Shown: positions 34,311 to 42,054 of the stretch, piece after piece | Layout: each line of letters begins with the position of its first letter | How positions within the stretch are numbered: position 1 is the first letter of the stretch | Source: Frankia sp. RB7 | GTDB lineage: Bacteria > Pseudomonadota > Alphaproteobacteria > Rhizobiales > Xanthobacteraceae | Length of the DNA: 64,000 bases | Direction of reading: 5' to 3' | Assembly (NCBI GenBank): GCA_030403585.1 | Contig: JAUEPE010000011.1 | Coordinates: 82,253-146,252 of the forward strand | Program-made: the position numbers and the translations under genes | The notes under the pieces: model-generated | What the model was told of the DNA's origin: nothing | Databases searched by the model: none | Seen by the model: only the letters and a program-made list of their open reading frames with translations

Positions 34311-34808
34311 ATGACCTCCACTGTGACGACTTCCCCTGTCACCGGCTGCCCCGTCGCCATCCGCATCCAGGAAGACGATTTCGACATTGCGCGCGAGATC
34401 GCGCTCCTGACCAAGAGCCGTACCGACATCGGCGCGGTCGTGAGCTTCTCCGGCATCTGTCGCGCCGGCGAGGACAGTTCCAAGATCGCCGCGCTCACGC
34501 TCGAGCATTACCCCGATATGGCGGAGGAAGAGATCAAGCGCCATGTTCACGAGGCCATCTCGCGCTGGCCGCTCAACGGCGTCACGGTCATCCACCGCGT
34601 CGGGCGGTTCATGCCTGGCCAGAACATCGTGCTGGTGCTCACGGCGTCGCAACACCGCAAGGCGGCGTTCGAGGCGGCCGAGTTCCTGATGGATTATCTC
34701 AAGACCAGCGCCCCGTTCTGGAAAAAGGAAGAGAGCGCCACCGGCACCGGCTGGGTCGAGGCCCGCGCCCGCGACGACGAGGCCGCCGCACGCTGGACCC
34801 GATCCTGA
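34311..34808 (+). CDS. moaE: Molybdopterin synthase catalytic subunit
   Basis: MoaE, 165 residues, converts precursor Z (cPMP) to molybdopterin together with MoaD. Typical motifs: DIGAVVSFSGICR, LTLEHYPDMAEEEI, VIHRVGRFMPGQNIVLVLTASQHRKAAFEAAEFLMDYLKTSAPFWKKE, the last with the active-site lysines. The gene ends in a 14-bp tandem duplication that includes the stop codon. Confidence 0.96.
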   Translation: MTSTVTTSPVTGCPVAIRIQEDDFDIAREIALLTKSRTDIGAVVSFSGICRAGEDSSKIAALTLEHYPDMAEEEIKRHVHEAISRWPLNGVTVIHRVGRFMPGQNIVLVLTASQHRKAAFEAAEFLMDYLKTSAPFWKKEESATGTGWVEARARDDEAAARWTRS

Positions 34809-34828
34809 TGGCAAGATCCTGATGGCAA
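34801..34828 (+). repeat. 14-bp tandem duplication at the moaE/prmB junction
   Basis: GATCCTGATGGCAA occurs twice in direct succession (34801-34814 and 34815-34828). Each copy holds TGATG. The first joins the moaE stop (34806-34808) to an ATG at 34808 that reads Met-Ala-Arg-Ser-stop; that stop (34820-34822) overlaps the prmB ATG at 34822. Confidence 0.9.
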
Positions 34829-35781
34829 GAACTGTGAGAAAGACTGCGCGCGGCCGCGCCGCGCCAAAGCTCGCGAAAATCGGCCGCGGTGAGCTGCTCA
34901 CGCTGATCGATTTCGTCCGCTATGCGGTCAGCCGTTTCGTCGAGGCAAAACTTGCCTTTGCCCACGGCACGACCGATCCGGTGGCGGAAGCCGTCTTCCT
35001 GGTCTGCGAGGCCCTGCATCTGCACCCCGACCAGTTCGAGACCTTTGCCCACGCGCGCGTCACCGCCGCGGAAAGCAAGACCCTGCTCGACCTCATCCAT
35101 AAGCGCGTGACGACGCGCAAACCGACGGCCTATCTCGTCAACAAGATCTACATGCGCGGCCTGCCATTCTATGTCGATGAGCGCGTCATCGTTCCGCGCT
35201 CCTTCATCGGCGAGCTCCTGGAGTCGCATTTCGGCGGCGCCGGCGAAGCGGGTTCGCTGATCGACGATCCCACGGCCGTCGAGCGCGTGCTCGATCTCTG
35301 CACGGGATCCGGATGTCTTGCGATCCTCGCCGCGTATCATTTCCCGAATGCCATGGTTGATGCCGTCGACATCTCCAAGGGCGCGCTCGAAGTCGCTGCG
35401 CGCAATGTTGGGGAACATGGGCTGGAAGAGCGGATCACGCTCCATCGGGGCGATCTGTTCGCGCCGCTCGGCGGCACCAAATACGACCTGATCATCACCA
35501 ACCCGCCTTACGTCGACGCGGACGGCATGGCGGCGCTGCCGCCGGAATGCCGGGCCGAGCCGAAGCTTGCCTTCGACGGCGGCGCCGACGGTCTCGACGT
35601 CGTCCGCCGCATCCTGCGCGATGCGCCCGATCACCTCACGCCGGATGGCGGGCTGCTCTGCGAGATCGGCCGCGGCCGCGAGCTGGTCGACGAGGCCTTT
35701 CCGGAACTGCCGCTGCTCTGGCTCGACACCGAAGAGTCCGAGGGCGAGGTGTTCTGGATCGCGGCCGCCGATCTCGGCTGA
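34822..35781 (+). CDS. prmB: Ribosomal protein L3 N5-glutamine methyltransferase
   Basis: A 319-residue class I methyltransferase of the HemK/PrmB group. SAM site VLDLCTGSGCLAILAAYHFP; catalytic NPPYVDADGMAALPPECRAEP, where the continuation fits PrmB better than PrmC. PTAYLVNKIYMRGLPFYVDERVIVPRSFIGELL is the N-terminal part. PrmB methylates a glutamine of ribosomal protein L3. The 34808 ATG upstream leads only to a four-codon ORF. Confidence 0.9.
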   Translation: MARTVRKTARGRAAPKLAKIGRGELLTLIDFVRYAVSRFVEAKLAFAHGTTDPVAEAVFLVCEALHLHPDQFETFAHARVTAAESKTLLDLIHKRVTTRKPTAYLVNKIYMRGLPFYVDERVIVPRSFIGELLESHFGGAGEAGSLIDDPTAVERVLDLCTGSGCLAILAAYHFPNAMVDAVDISKGALEVAARNVGEHGLEERITLHRGDLFAPLGGTKYDLIITNPPYVDADGMAALPPECRAEPKLAFDGGADGLDVVRRILRDAPDHLTPDGGLLCEIGRGRELVDEAFPELPLLWLDTEESEGEVFWIAAADLG

Positions 35782-35867
35782 TCGAGCACGGCTACGCTCC
35801 GGCGGAACAAGTCAAATTCCGCCACGTTCATCCCCTGACGAATTTCTCGTTCTCGGAGGATGTCCGC

Positions 35868-36467
35868 ATGCTTGCGCCGTCGGGCGAATTGCTGCGCGCC
35901 GGCATGGCGCTGAAACTCAACCATCTCAAGCGCGCCGCACAGTCTTATCTGCGTGACCGCACCGGCCGGACGACGGGTCGCCTGACGTCCTATGTGGTTG
36001 CAGCGGGATTGTTCGCGGTAGCCGGGCTGTTCCTGATCGCGACCTTCTTTGTCGGCCTGATCGCGCTCTACCGCTGGATCGCCATCACCTACGGACAATT
36101 CTGGGGCTTTGGTGCCGTAGCAGCCGTGCTGCTGGTCCTCGCCGCAGCCTGCGCCGGGATGGCCATGGCCCAAATGAACCGTCGCACAAGGCCGATCGTG
36201 CCGCTCGCCAGTCGCCTGCGCGTGGCGATCGTCACCCCGCGCATTCCGCGCGGAACGGTCAAGCAGGCGGTTAGAGAAGTCGCGACGACCATTCCCTTGG
36301 TGCCGCTCGGGCCAGACGAAAAACCGGGCGCAAGAGGTAGTGGCAGCACGCCGAAGCCACTTCGCAACAATCGCTCGCTTCAGCTCGGCTTGATGGTCGC
36401 TGCCGCCGGACTGTTGGGTGTGACCGTGGTGCGGCGGAAGCACCGTAACCATCGATTGGACCCATGA
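35868..36467 (+). CDS. Phage-holin-like / membrane protein of unknown function
   Basis: A 199-residue protein with two membrane segments (VVAAGLFAVAGLFLIATFFVGLIALY and GAVAAVLLVLAAACAGMAM) and one short hydrophobic segment near the C-terminus, separated by basic stretches (KPLRNNRSLQ, RRKHRNHR). Proteins of this type in Hyphomicrobiales are often labelled phage holin family; the role is unknown. ATG 35868 has GGAGG eight bases ahead. The stop overlaps the next gene by four bases. Confidence 0.75.
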   Translation: MLAPSGELLRAGMALKLNHLKRAAQSYLRDRTGRTTGRLTSYVVAAGLFAVAGLFLIATFFVGLIALYRWIAITYGQFWGFGAVAAVLLVLAAACAGMAMAQMNRRTRPIVPLASRLRVAIVTPRIPRGTVKQAVREVATTIPLVPLGPDEKPGARGSGSTPKPLRNNRSLQLGLMVAAAGLLGVTVVRRKHRNHRLDP

Positions 36468-37591
36468 TGTCCACGCCGCGATCAGGACAAGTCGACAGCT
36501 GGCTCCTGGTCGCCGCCACGACCGTGTTCGTGCTCACCGCGGAGCGGTTTGTTCAGAGCTTCGAGCCGCCGAAGCCTGATCCGGACCAGCGCAACGCGGA
36601 GGCCAGTTCCCCGGAGACAAATCCGGCGCATGCAGCCGCGCAGCCCGGCCGTGGCCGTCGTTCGAAGAACCCGTTCACGATTCCTTGGGCCGGCTGGAAG
36701 GACATCCTCTGGCGGACTTATCCCCGTATCGATGACGATCGCCTGCTCGCCACGGCGGCCGGTGTCGTCTTCTTCGGCCTGCTCGCGATCTTTCCGGCCG
36801 TCACCGCGCTGGTCTCGTTTTACGGCTTGTTCGCCGATCCCAAAACCATTGGCGACAATCTCCAGACGCTCGCCGTGATGCTGCCGGAGGGCACCTACCA
36901 GATTATCGGCGACCAGGTCGCGCGCGTCGTCTCCAAGGGCAATGCCGAGCTGGGCACGACCTTCCTGTTTGGCCTTGTGCTCGCAATCTGGAGCGCGAAC
37001 GCCGGCGTCAAGGCCATCATCGACGCCCTTAACGTGGCCTACGAGGAACGCGAGAAGCGCGGCTTCATCCGGCTCAACATGGTGTCGCTGGCGTTCACGG
37101 TCGGCGGCATCGCGGCGCTGCTCTTGATGGTTGGCGCCGTGGTCGCCTTCCCGCTCGCTCTCGATCACCTTCGGCTCGCGCCGGAAAGCAAGCTGATCAT
37201 TGCCATTGCGCGTTGGCCCCTCATGCTCTTCTTCCTGCTTGTTGCGCTCGCACTGCTCTACCGGCTCGGGCCGAGCCGCGACGCCCCGCGCTGGCAGTGG
37301 CTGAGCGTGGGCGCCGTGACCGCTGCCGTCCTCTGGATCGCCGGCTCGGCGCTGTTATCCCTGTATCTCTCGAAGTTTGCCAATTACAACGCGACCTACG
37401 GCTCGCTTGGCGCGGCGATCGGCCTGATGATGTGGATGTGGATGTCGGCCATCGTCATCATGTTCGGCGCCGAGCTGAACTCGGAGGTCGAACGGCAAAC
37501 CCTGCGGGATACGACCACCGGGCGGCCGAAGCCGCTCGGCAGCCGCGACGCAGTTTCGGCCGACACGGTCGGCGCCGCCGCACCTTCCTGA
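36464..37591 (+). CDS. YihY/BrkB family inner-membrane protein
   Basis: A 375-residue membrane protein. A soluble N-terminal part of about 75 residues is followed by the YihY pattern: RLLATAAGVVFFGLLAIFPAVTALVSFYGL, GNAELGTTFLFGLVLAIWSANAGVKAIIDALNVAYEE, RGFIRLNMVSLAFTVGGIAALLL, YNATYGSLGAAIGLMMWMWMSAIVIMFGAELNSEVE. About six helices. Function not established; it is not RNase BN, as once annotated. Coupled by ATGA to the holin-like gene. Confidence 0.88.
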   Translation: MMSTPRSGQVDSWLLVAATTVFVLTAERFVQSFEPPKPDPDQRNAEASSPETNPAHAAAQPGRGRRSKNPFTIPWAGWKDILWRTYPRIDDDRLLATAAGVVFFGLLAIFPAVTALVSFYGLFADPKTIGDNLQTLAVMLPEGTYQIIGDQVARVVSKGNAELGTTFLFGLVLAIWSANAGVKAIIDALNVAYEEREKRGFIRLNMVSLAFTVGGIAALLLMVGAVVAFPLALDHLRLAPESKLIIAIARWPLMLFFLLVALALLYRLGPSRDAPRWQWLSVGAVTAAVLWIAGSALLSLYLSKFANYNATYGSLGAAIGLMMWMWMSAIVIMFGAELNSEVERQTLRDTTTGRPKPLGSRDAVSADTVGAAAPS

Positions 37592-37812
37592 CGCGCCGCC
37601 CCTGCCTGGAAGCGTCTGACCGTCCCCTGATGGCGAGCGGCGGTTACAAAGCTTGCATCGAGCTTACGTCCGCACGCTGCGGCCGCTATCCCCTCGAATC
37701 AACAATGATGTTAGGGTCATGCATGCTAGGGAAGCATGAGGCACGGCGGGTGCGAATTGCGGCCCGTGTTTTCCCGGGTGAGGCAGTCAGCTCTTGAGGC
37801 GTAACGCGCGGC

Positions 37813-39291
37813 ATGATTCGCATTTCGACGATCTTCATCGCCATCTGCATGGTTCTGGTCGCGGCCTCGCTCGGGCTCGTGCTCTACGCGGTCGCCGGCA
37901 TCAGCGGAACCGAATCCGCGATCGTGGCGCTGACCGCGCTGACCTTCCTGATCCTCTACAACGCGGTCTCGATGCGGCTGCGCGACCGCAGCGACGTCGG
38001 CGGCCAGATCGCCGACCTGTCGCGCGGCACCGCCGACCTCGCCCGCCAGGTGGCCGAGTTCGGCCGCCGGCTCGCCGCGATCGAGGGCCGCGTCGCCTCG
38101 TCCAATTCCACCAATTCCGATCGGGTCCAGTCGGTGGTCGGCGAGATCAACGAACTCGGCGGGCTGGTCAGGCAGCTTGCCGCCACGGTATCGACCCATG
38201 AGGACCTGCTGGCTGGTCACGCGCCGGCCGCCGCTCCGGTCGCCAGGCTGGAGGAAGCGCCGATCGACCTGATTTCGCCCTTCGAGGAACGGCTGGCCGC
38301 TCCTCCCCCACTTCCCGCGCCGCCGCTGCGGCCGACGCCTCCGGTCGTCCAGACCCAGACCGGCAATGCCGTTTCGACGGTCAACGGCCGCAACCAGACC
38401 CAGATGCTGACGACGCTGCGCAACGCCATCGACGAGAACCGCATCGACATCTTCCTGCAGCCGATGGTGACGCTGCCGCAGCGCAAGGTCCGCTTCTACG
38501 AAGCCGTGACGCGGCTGCGCGACGAGCGCGAGCAGCTGATCGCCGCGGAAGAGTTCATCAGCATCGCCGAGGCCTCCGGGCTGATCGGACGCATCGACAA
38601 CATGGTGTTGCTGCGCTGTGTCCAGGTGTTGCGCCGGCTGATGGTGCGCAACAAGGATGTCGGCGTGTTCTGCAACGTCGCGGCCTCGACGCTTGGCAAT
38701 TCCACCACCTTCGCGCAATGCCTCGACTTCCTCGAGGCCAACCGGGCGCTGGCGCCGTCGCTGGTGCTGGAGTTCAAGCAATCGACCTTCCGCGGCCTCG
38801 GCCCGGCCGAGACCGAGAATCTCGCGGCACTCGCGCAGCGCGGCTTCCGCTTCTCGATCGACCATGTCACCGACTTGCGGATCGAGCCGCGCGAGCTCGC
38901 CGACCGCGGCGTGCGCTTCATCAAGGTGCCCGCGTCCCTGCTGCTCGACCCGAAGCAGGCGTCGACCTCGGACATTCATCCCTCCGACCTGTCCGATCTG
39001 CTCGGCCGCTTCGGCATCGATTTGATCGCAGAGCGGATCGAGGGCGAGCGTGCAGTGGTCGATCTGCTCGACTATGACGTGCGGTTCGGCCAGGGCTTTC
39101 TGTTCGCACCGCCCCGGCCATTGCGGCCCGAAGGGGCATCTGCTACCGGCGGGGCCGCGCCGAACCCGGCGCAGGACACTCAGGGATCCAATGGCTCCGG
39201 AACACCCAGCCCAAGCGCAACATCGGCTGCGACGCCTGCCACCGCGTCATCGCGCGTCACCGGCAACGCGGCGCTGGCGCGCCGCATCTGA
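37813..39291 (+). CDS. Degenerate EAL-domain membrane protein, TipF-like layout
   Basis: A 492-residue protein. Two membrane helices at the N-terminus (residues about 5-55), a coiled-coil-like segment, a Pro-rich linker and an EAL domain from about residue 195. The catalytic motifs are altered: EAL reads EAV (FYEAVTRL), the DDFGTG loop reads IDHVTDL, and AEGVE reads AERIE; the KVP lysine and GQGFLFAPP remain. Phosphodiesterase activity is therefore unlikely. The layout resembles TipF of Caulobacter, a non-catalytic c-di-GMP receptor for flagellum placement, but that is an inference. Confidence 0.85.
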   Translation: MIRISTIFIAICMVLVAASLGLVLYAVAGISGTESAIVALTALTFLILYNAVSMRLRDRSDVGGQIADLSRGTADLARQVAEFGRRLAAIEGRVASSNSTNSDRVQSVVGEINELGGLVRQLAATVSTHEDLLAGHAPAAAPVARLEEAPIDLISPFEERLAAPPPLPAPPLRPTPPVVQTQTGNAVSTVNGRNQTQMLTTLRNAIDENRIDIFLQPMVTLPQRKVRFYEAVTRLRDEREQLIAAEEFISIAEASGLIGRIDNMVLLRCVQVLRRLMVRNKDVGVFCNVAASTLGNSTTFAQCLDFLEANRALAPSLVLEFKQSTFRGLGPAETENLAALAQRGFRFSIDHVTDLRIEPRELADRGVRFIKVPASLLLDPKQASTSDIHPSDLSDLLGRFGIDLIAERIEGERAVVDLLDYDVRFGQGFLFAPPRPLRPEGASATGGAAPNPAQDTQGSNGSGTPSPSATSAATPATASSRVTGNAALARRI

Positions 39292-39306
39292 TCGGCCGCA
39301 CGCATC

Positions 39307-40161
39307 ATGACCACGCTGCATTTCGCCCAAAGCCTGCGCGATGTCGTGGGCGGGGTCGACGTCGTGCTCAGCGACATCTGGGGCGTTGTCCATAACGGAC
39401 TGGAATCCTTCCCCGAAGCCTGCGAGGCGCTGCACACTTATCGCAGCCGCGGCGGTACGGTGATCCTGATCACCAACGCGCCGCGTCCGGCCGACTCCGT
39501 GCAGCGGCAATTGCGCAAGCTCGGCGTCGCCGACGAGACCTATGACGCGATCGTCTCCTCGGGCGATCTGACGCGACTCTATGTCGCCGAGCACCCCGGA
39601 CGAAAAATGTTCTGGCTCGGCCCCGAGCGCGACAACTCGATCTATCGCGGCCTCGACGCGAAGACCGCGCCGCTGGAAGAGGCCGATTACATCGTCTGCA
39701 CCGGCCTCTATGACGACGAGACCGAGACCGCGGAAGACTATCGCGGCATGATGCTGAAAGCGCGCGAGCGCAAGCTGACGCTGGTTTGCGCCAACCCCGA
39801 CATCGTGGTCGAGCGCGGCGACCGGCTGATCTATTGTGCCGGTGCGATTGCCGAGCTGTACCGCGAGCTCGGCGGCGAGGTGATCTTCTACGGCAAGCCG
39901 CACCGGCCGATCTACGAGCGCGCGATGCGGCTCGCCGGCGAACGCCAAGGCCACCCGATCGACCGGAAAAAGGTGTTGGCGATCGGCGATTCCGTCCGCA
40001 CCGACCTGACCGGCGCGCGTGAATTCGGCATCGACTGCCTGTTCGTCACCCGCGGCATCCATGCCGAGGAGTTCGAGGGCCTCGACCAGCTCGATCCCAA
40101 GTCGGTGACGGAATTGTTCGGCCACCCGCCGAAGGCGCTGATGCGCGAATTGAAGTGGTGA
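39307..40161 (+). CDS. HAD-superfamily IIA hydrolase (TIGR01459 type)
   Basis: A 284-residue HAD phosphatase. The nucleophile motif is LSDIWGVVHNG, motif II VILITNAPRP, the C2-type cap lies in the middle, and the C-terminus has YGKPHRPIYERAM and KKVLAIGDSVRTDLTGAREFGIDCLFVTRGIH with the metal Asp. Members of class IIA hydrolyse sugar or nucleotide phosphates; no substrate can be named here. A strong terminator follows. Confidence 0.92.
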   Translation: MTTLHFAQSLRDVVGGVDVVLSDIWGVVHNGLESFPEACEALHTYRSRGGTVILITNAPRPADSVQRQLRKLGVADETYDAIVSSGDLTRLYVAEHPGRKMFWLGPERDNSIYRGLDAKTAPLEEADYIVCTGLYDDETETAEDYRGMMLKARERKLTLVCANPDIVVERGDRLIYCAGAIAELYRELGGEVIFYGKPHRPIYERAMRLAGERQGHPIDRKKVLAIGDSVRTDLTGAREFGIDCLFVTRGIHAEEFEGLDQLDPKSVTELFGHPPKALMRELKW

Positions 40162-40169
40162 GCAACGCA

Positions 40170-40198
40170 GAAAGCCCGGGACACACGCCCGGGCTTTC
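40170..40198. terminator. Bidirectional terminator
   Basis: GAAAGCCCGGG-ACACACG-CCCGGGCTTTC, a perfect 11-bp stem between the convergent HAD gene and cheY-like gene. The A/T ends of the arms give a short U-run in both directions. Confidence 0.85.
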
Positions 40199-40225
40199 CA
40201 AATTCAGGATGGCTTGATCGCGCGC

Positions 40226-40621
40226 TTACGCGCTTGCCATGTCCGGGAAGACCGCCTCGATCTTGGTCTTCAGCGTCGCCGCATTGAACGGCTTGACGAT
40301 GTAGTTGTTCACGCCGGCCTTCTTGGCCGCGATCACGTTCTCGGTCTTCGATTCCGCCGTGATCATGATGAAGGGCGTGGTCGCCAGGTTGGGATCTGCC
40401 CGCACTTCGCGCAGCAGATCGTAGCCCGTCATCGGCTCCATGTTCCAATCGGAAATCACGAGCCCGTACTTCTTGCCGCGCATCTTGTTCAGCGCTGCCG
40501 AACCGTCGCTGGCATCATCGATATTCTCGAAGCCAAGCTGCTTCAGGAGGTTCCTGATGATACGGATCATGGTGCTGTAGTCGTCCACCACCAGAACCGA
40601 CATCGACAAATCAACCGCCAT
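40226..40621 (-). CDS. CheY-like single-domain response regulator
   Basis: A 131-residue receiver domain with no output domain: VLVVDDYSTMIRIIRNLLKQLGFENIDDASDGSAALNKM, phospho-acceptor Asp58 in ISDWNMEPMTG, MITAESKTENVIAAKKAGVNNYIVKPF. This is close to CheY in sequence, so it may act on the flagellar motor, but no che genes lie near. ATG 40621 is chosen over the longer open frame, which runs into the promoter region. Confidence 0.92.
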   Translation of the reverse strand: MAVDLSMSVLVVDDYSTMIRIIRNLLKQLGFENIDDASDGSAALNKMRGKKYGLVISDWNMEPMTGYDLLREVRADPNLATTPFIMITAESKTENVIAAKKAGVNNYIVKPFNAATLKTKIEAVFPDMASA

Positions 40622-40849
40622 CTCGACTCCCCCAACGCAAACCCAGGAAATATTACAATCGGACCTGCCGGGCCGTAGCCCGCGGTTCCACGTTTCAAGG
40701 ACTAGCACCAAGGCGTTAAACAGCGCGTTAACTGGGCCGGCCTTCGAAAGATTGAATCATGTTCAGCGCGGCCGCACCCTCCCGCTTGACTTCATCGGGT
40801 GGGTCAAGCCACCGTCCAGGCCGGTCCCGCCGGTTCGAGAATTCCCCTG

Positions 40850-41821
40850 ATGGCCCCGCAATTTACCGTTATCCGCGATACCACGCCGGATTCTGCGATC
40901 CTGAAGGGGGCGGTGGTCGCCATGGGCAATTTCGACGGGGTCCATCTCGGCCACCGGGCCGTCATTGCCGCGGCCCTGGAAATGGGCCGGCAGCATGGCC
41001 GCCCTGCGCTGGCGCTGACCTTCGAGCCGCATCCGCGCCGGTTTTTCAGCCCCAACACGCCGCAATTTCGCCTGACGGACGAACGCGCCAAGCTGCGGCT
41101 TCTGGCCGGGACCGGGCTCGCCGGCGCCGTGGTCATGACCTTCGACAAGGCCCGCGCCGGGACGACCGCGCAAGATTTCATTCACCATGACCTGATCGGA
41201 CGCCTCGGCATCGGCGGAATCGCGGTCGGCTACGACTTCCATTTCGGCAAAGGACGCGTCGGCTCACCCAGCCTTTTGGTCAACGAGGCCCCTCGGCTGG
41301 GCATCGAGGTCGACGTGCAGCCGCATGTCGATATCGACGAGCGGCCGGTCTCCTCCAGTGCGATCCGGATCGCACTGGCTGAGGGGCAGCTCGACGAGGC
41401 CACCACCATGCTCGGCGCGCCCTGGTTCATCACCGGCGAGGTCATTCATGGCGAGAAGCGCGGCCGCGACCTCGGCTATCCCACCGCCAACATCCGGCTC
41501 GACGCCAATTGCGGCCTGAAGCACGGCATCTATGCCGTGCGGGTCGGACGCGGGCCTGAGCGTCTGAACGGGGTGGCGAGCTTCGGCCGCCGCCCGACCT
41601 TTGATAACGGCGCGCCACTGCTTGAAATCTTCCTGTTCGACTTCAAGGGCGACCTTTACGGGCAGGCGCTGGACTGCGCCTTTGTCGGCTTCATCCGCGA
41701 GGAGCTGAAATTCAACGATATCGACGCCCTGATCCGCCAGATGGACGACGATTCCGCCCGCGCCCGCGCCATGCTGGCCGCCGCCCCGGACGCGTTTCCG
41801 CGGCTTGGGACCGTCGATTGA
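40850..41821 (+). CDS. ribF: Bifunctional riboflavin kinase / FAD synthetase
   Basis: RibF makes FMN and FAD from riboflavin. The 323 residues split into the nucleotidyltransferase domain (VAMGNFDGVHLGHRAVI, FEPHPRRFF, GYDFHFGKGRVG) and the riboflavin kinase domain (KRGRDLGYPTANIRL, KHGIYAVRVGRG, EIFLFDFKGDLYGQ). ATG 40850 fits the family start. It serves the flavoproteins of the window, CoxM among them, and complements the riboswitch-controlled ribH. Confidence 0.95.
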   Translation: MAPQFTVIRDTTPDSAILKGAVVAMGNFDGVHLGHRAVIAAALEMGRQHGRPALALTFEPHPRRFFSPNTPQFRLTDERAKLRLLAGTGLAGAVVMTFDKARAGTTAQDFIHHDLIGRLGIGGIAVGYDFHFGKGRVGSPSLLVNEAPRLGIEVDVQPHVDIDERPVSSSAIRIALAEGQLDEATTMLGAPWFITGEVIHGEKRGRDLGYPTANIRLDANCGLKHGIYAVRVGRGPERLNGVASFGRRPTFDNGAPLLEIFLFDFKGDLYGQALDCAFVGFIREELKFNDIDALIRQMDDDSARARAMLAAAPDAFPRLGTVD

Positions 41822-41843
41822 CGGCCCATGGGCCGCCCGCCGG

Positions 41844-41889
41844 ACCTTTGCGCTTCTACCTTTTGCGCTCCAACCTTTTGCGCTTCCCT
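41844..41889 (+). repeat. Three imperfect 15-bp tandem repeats upstream of ileS
   Basis: ACCTTTGCGCTTCT, ACCTTTTGCGCTCCA and ACCTTTTGCGCTTCC in a row, in the 233-base gap between ribF and ileS. The rest of the gap holds a perfect 14-bp palindrome CGGCCCATGGGCCG (41822-41835) just after the ribF stop and no gene. Confidence 0.7.
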
Positions 41890-42054
41890 TGGCCCCCTGC
41901 TATGGAGAGCCCATGTTTGCGCGGCGCATCATAGGGATTAGCAGCCCGGCTTCCGCCTGAGCCTTCGGCTCGGCGCAAGACCGGGATTTTGTCGTTTCAC
42001 CCCGCGATTCCGCATCGCCATCCGTTCCCGCGCCATTCCGAGCCAGTCAGCCTC

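Noticed and set aside
34808..34822. Alternative prmB start at 34808
   Set aside because: That ATG is in another frame and reaches a stop after four codons; the prmB frame starts at 34822.
41822..41835. The palindrome after ribF as a terminator
   Set aside because: It is a 14-bp loopless palindrome without a T-run; it cannot form a normal terminator stem-loop.
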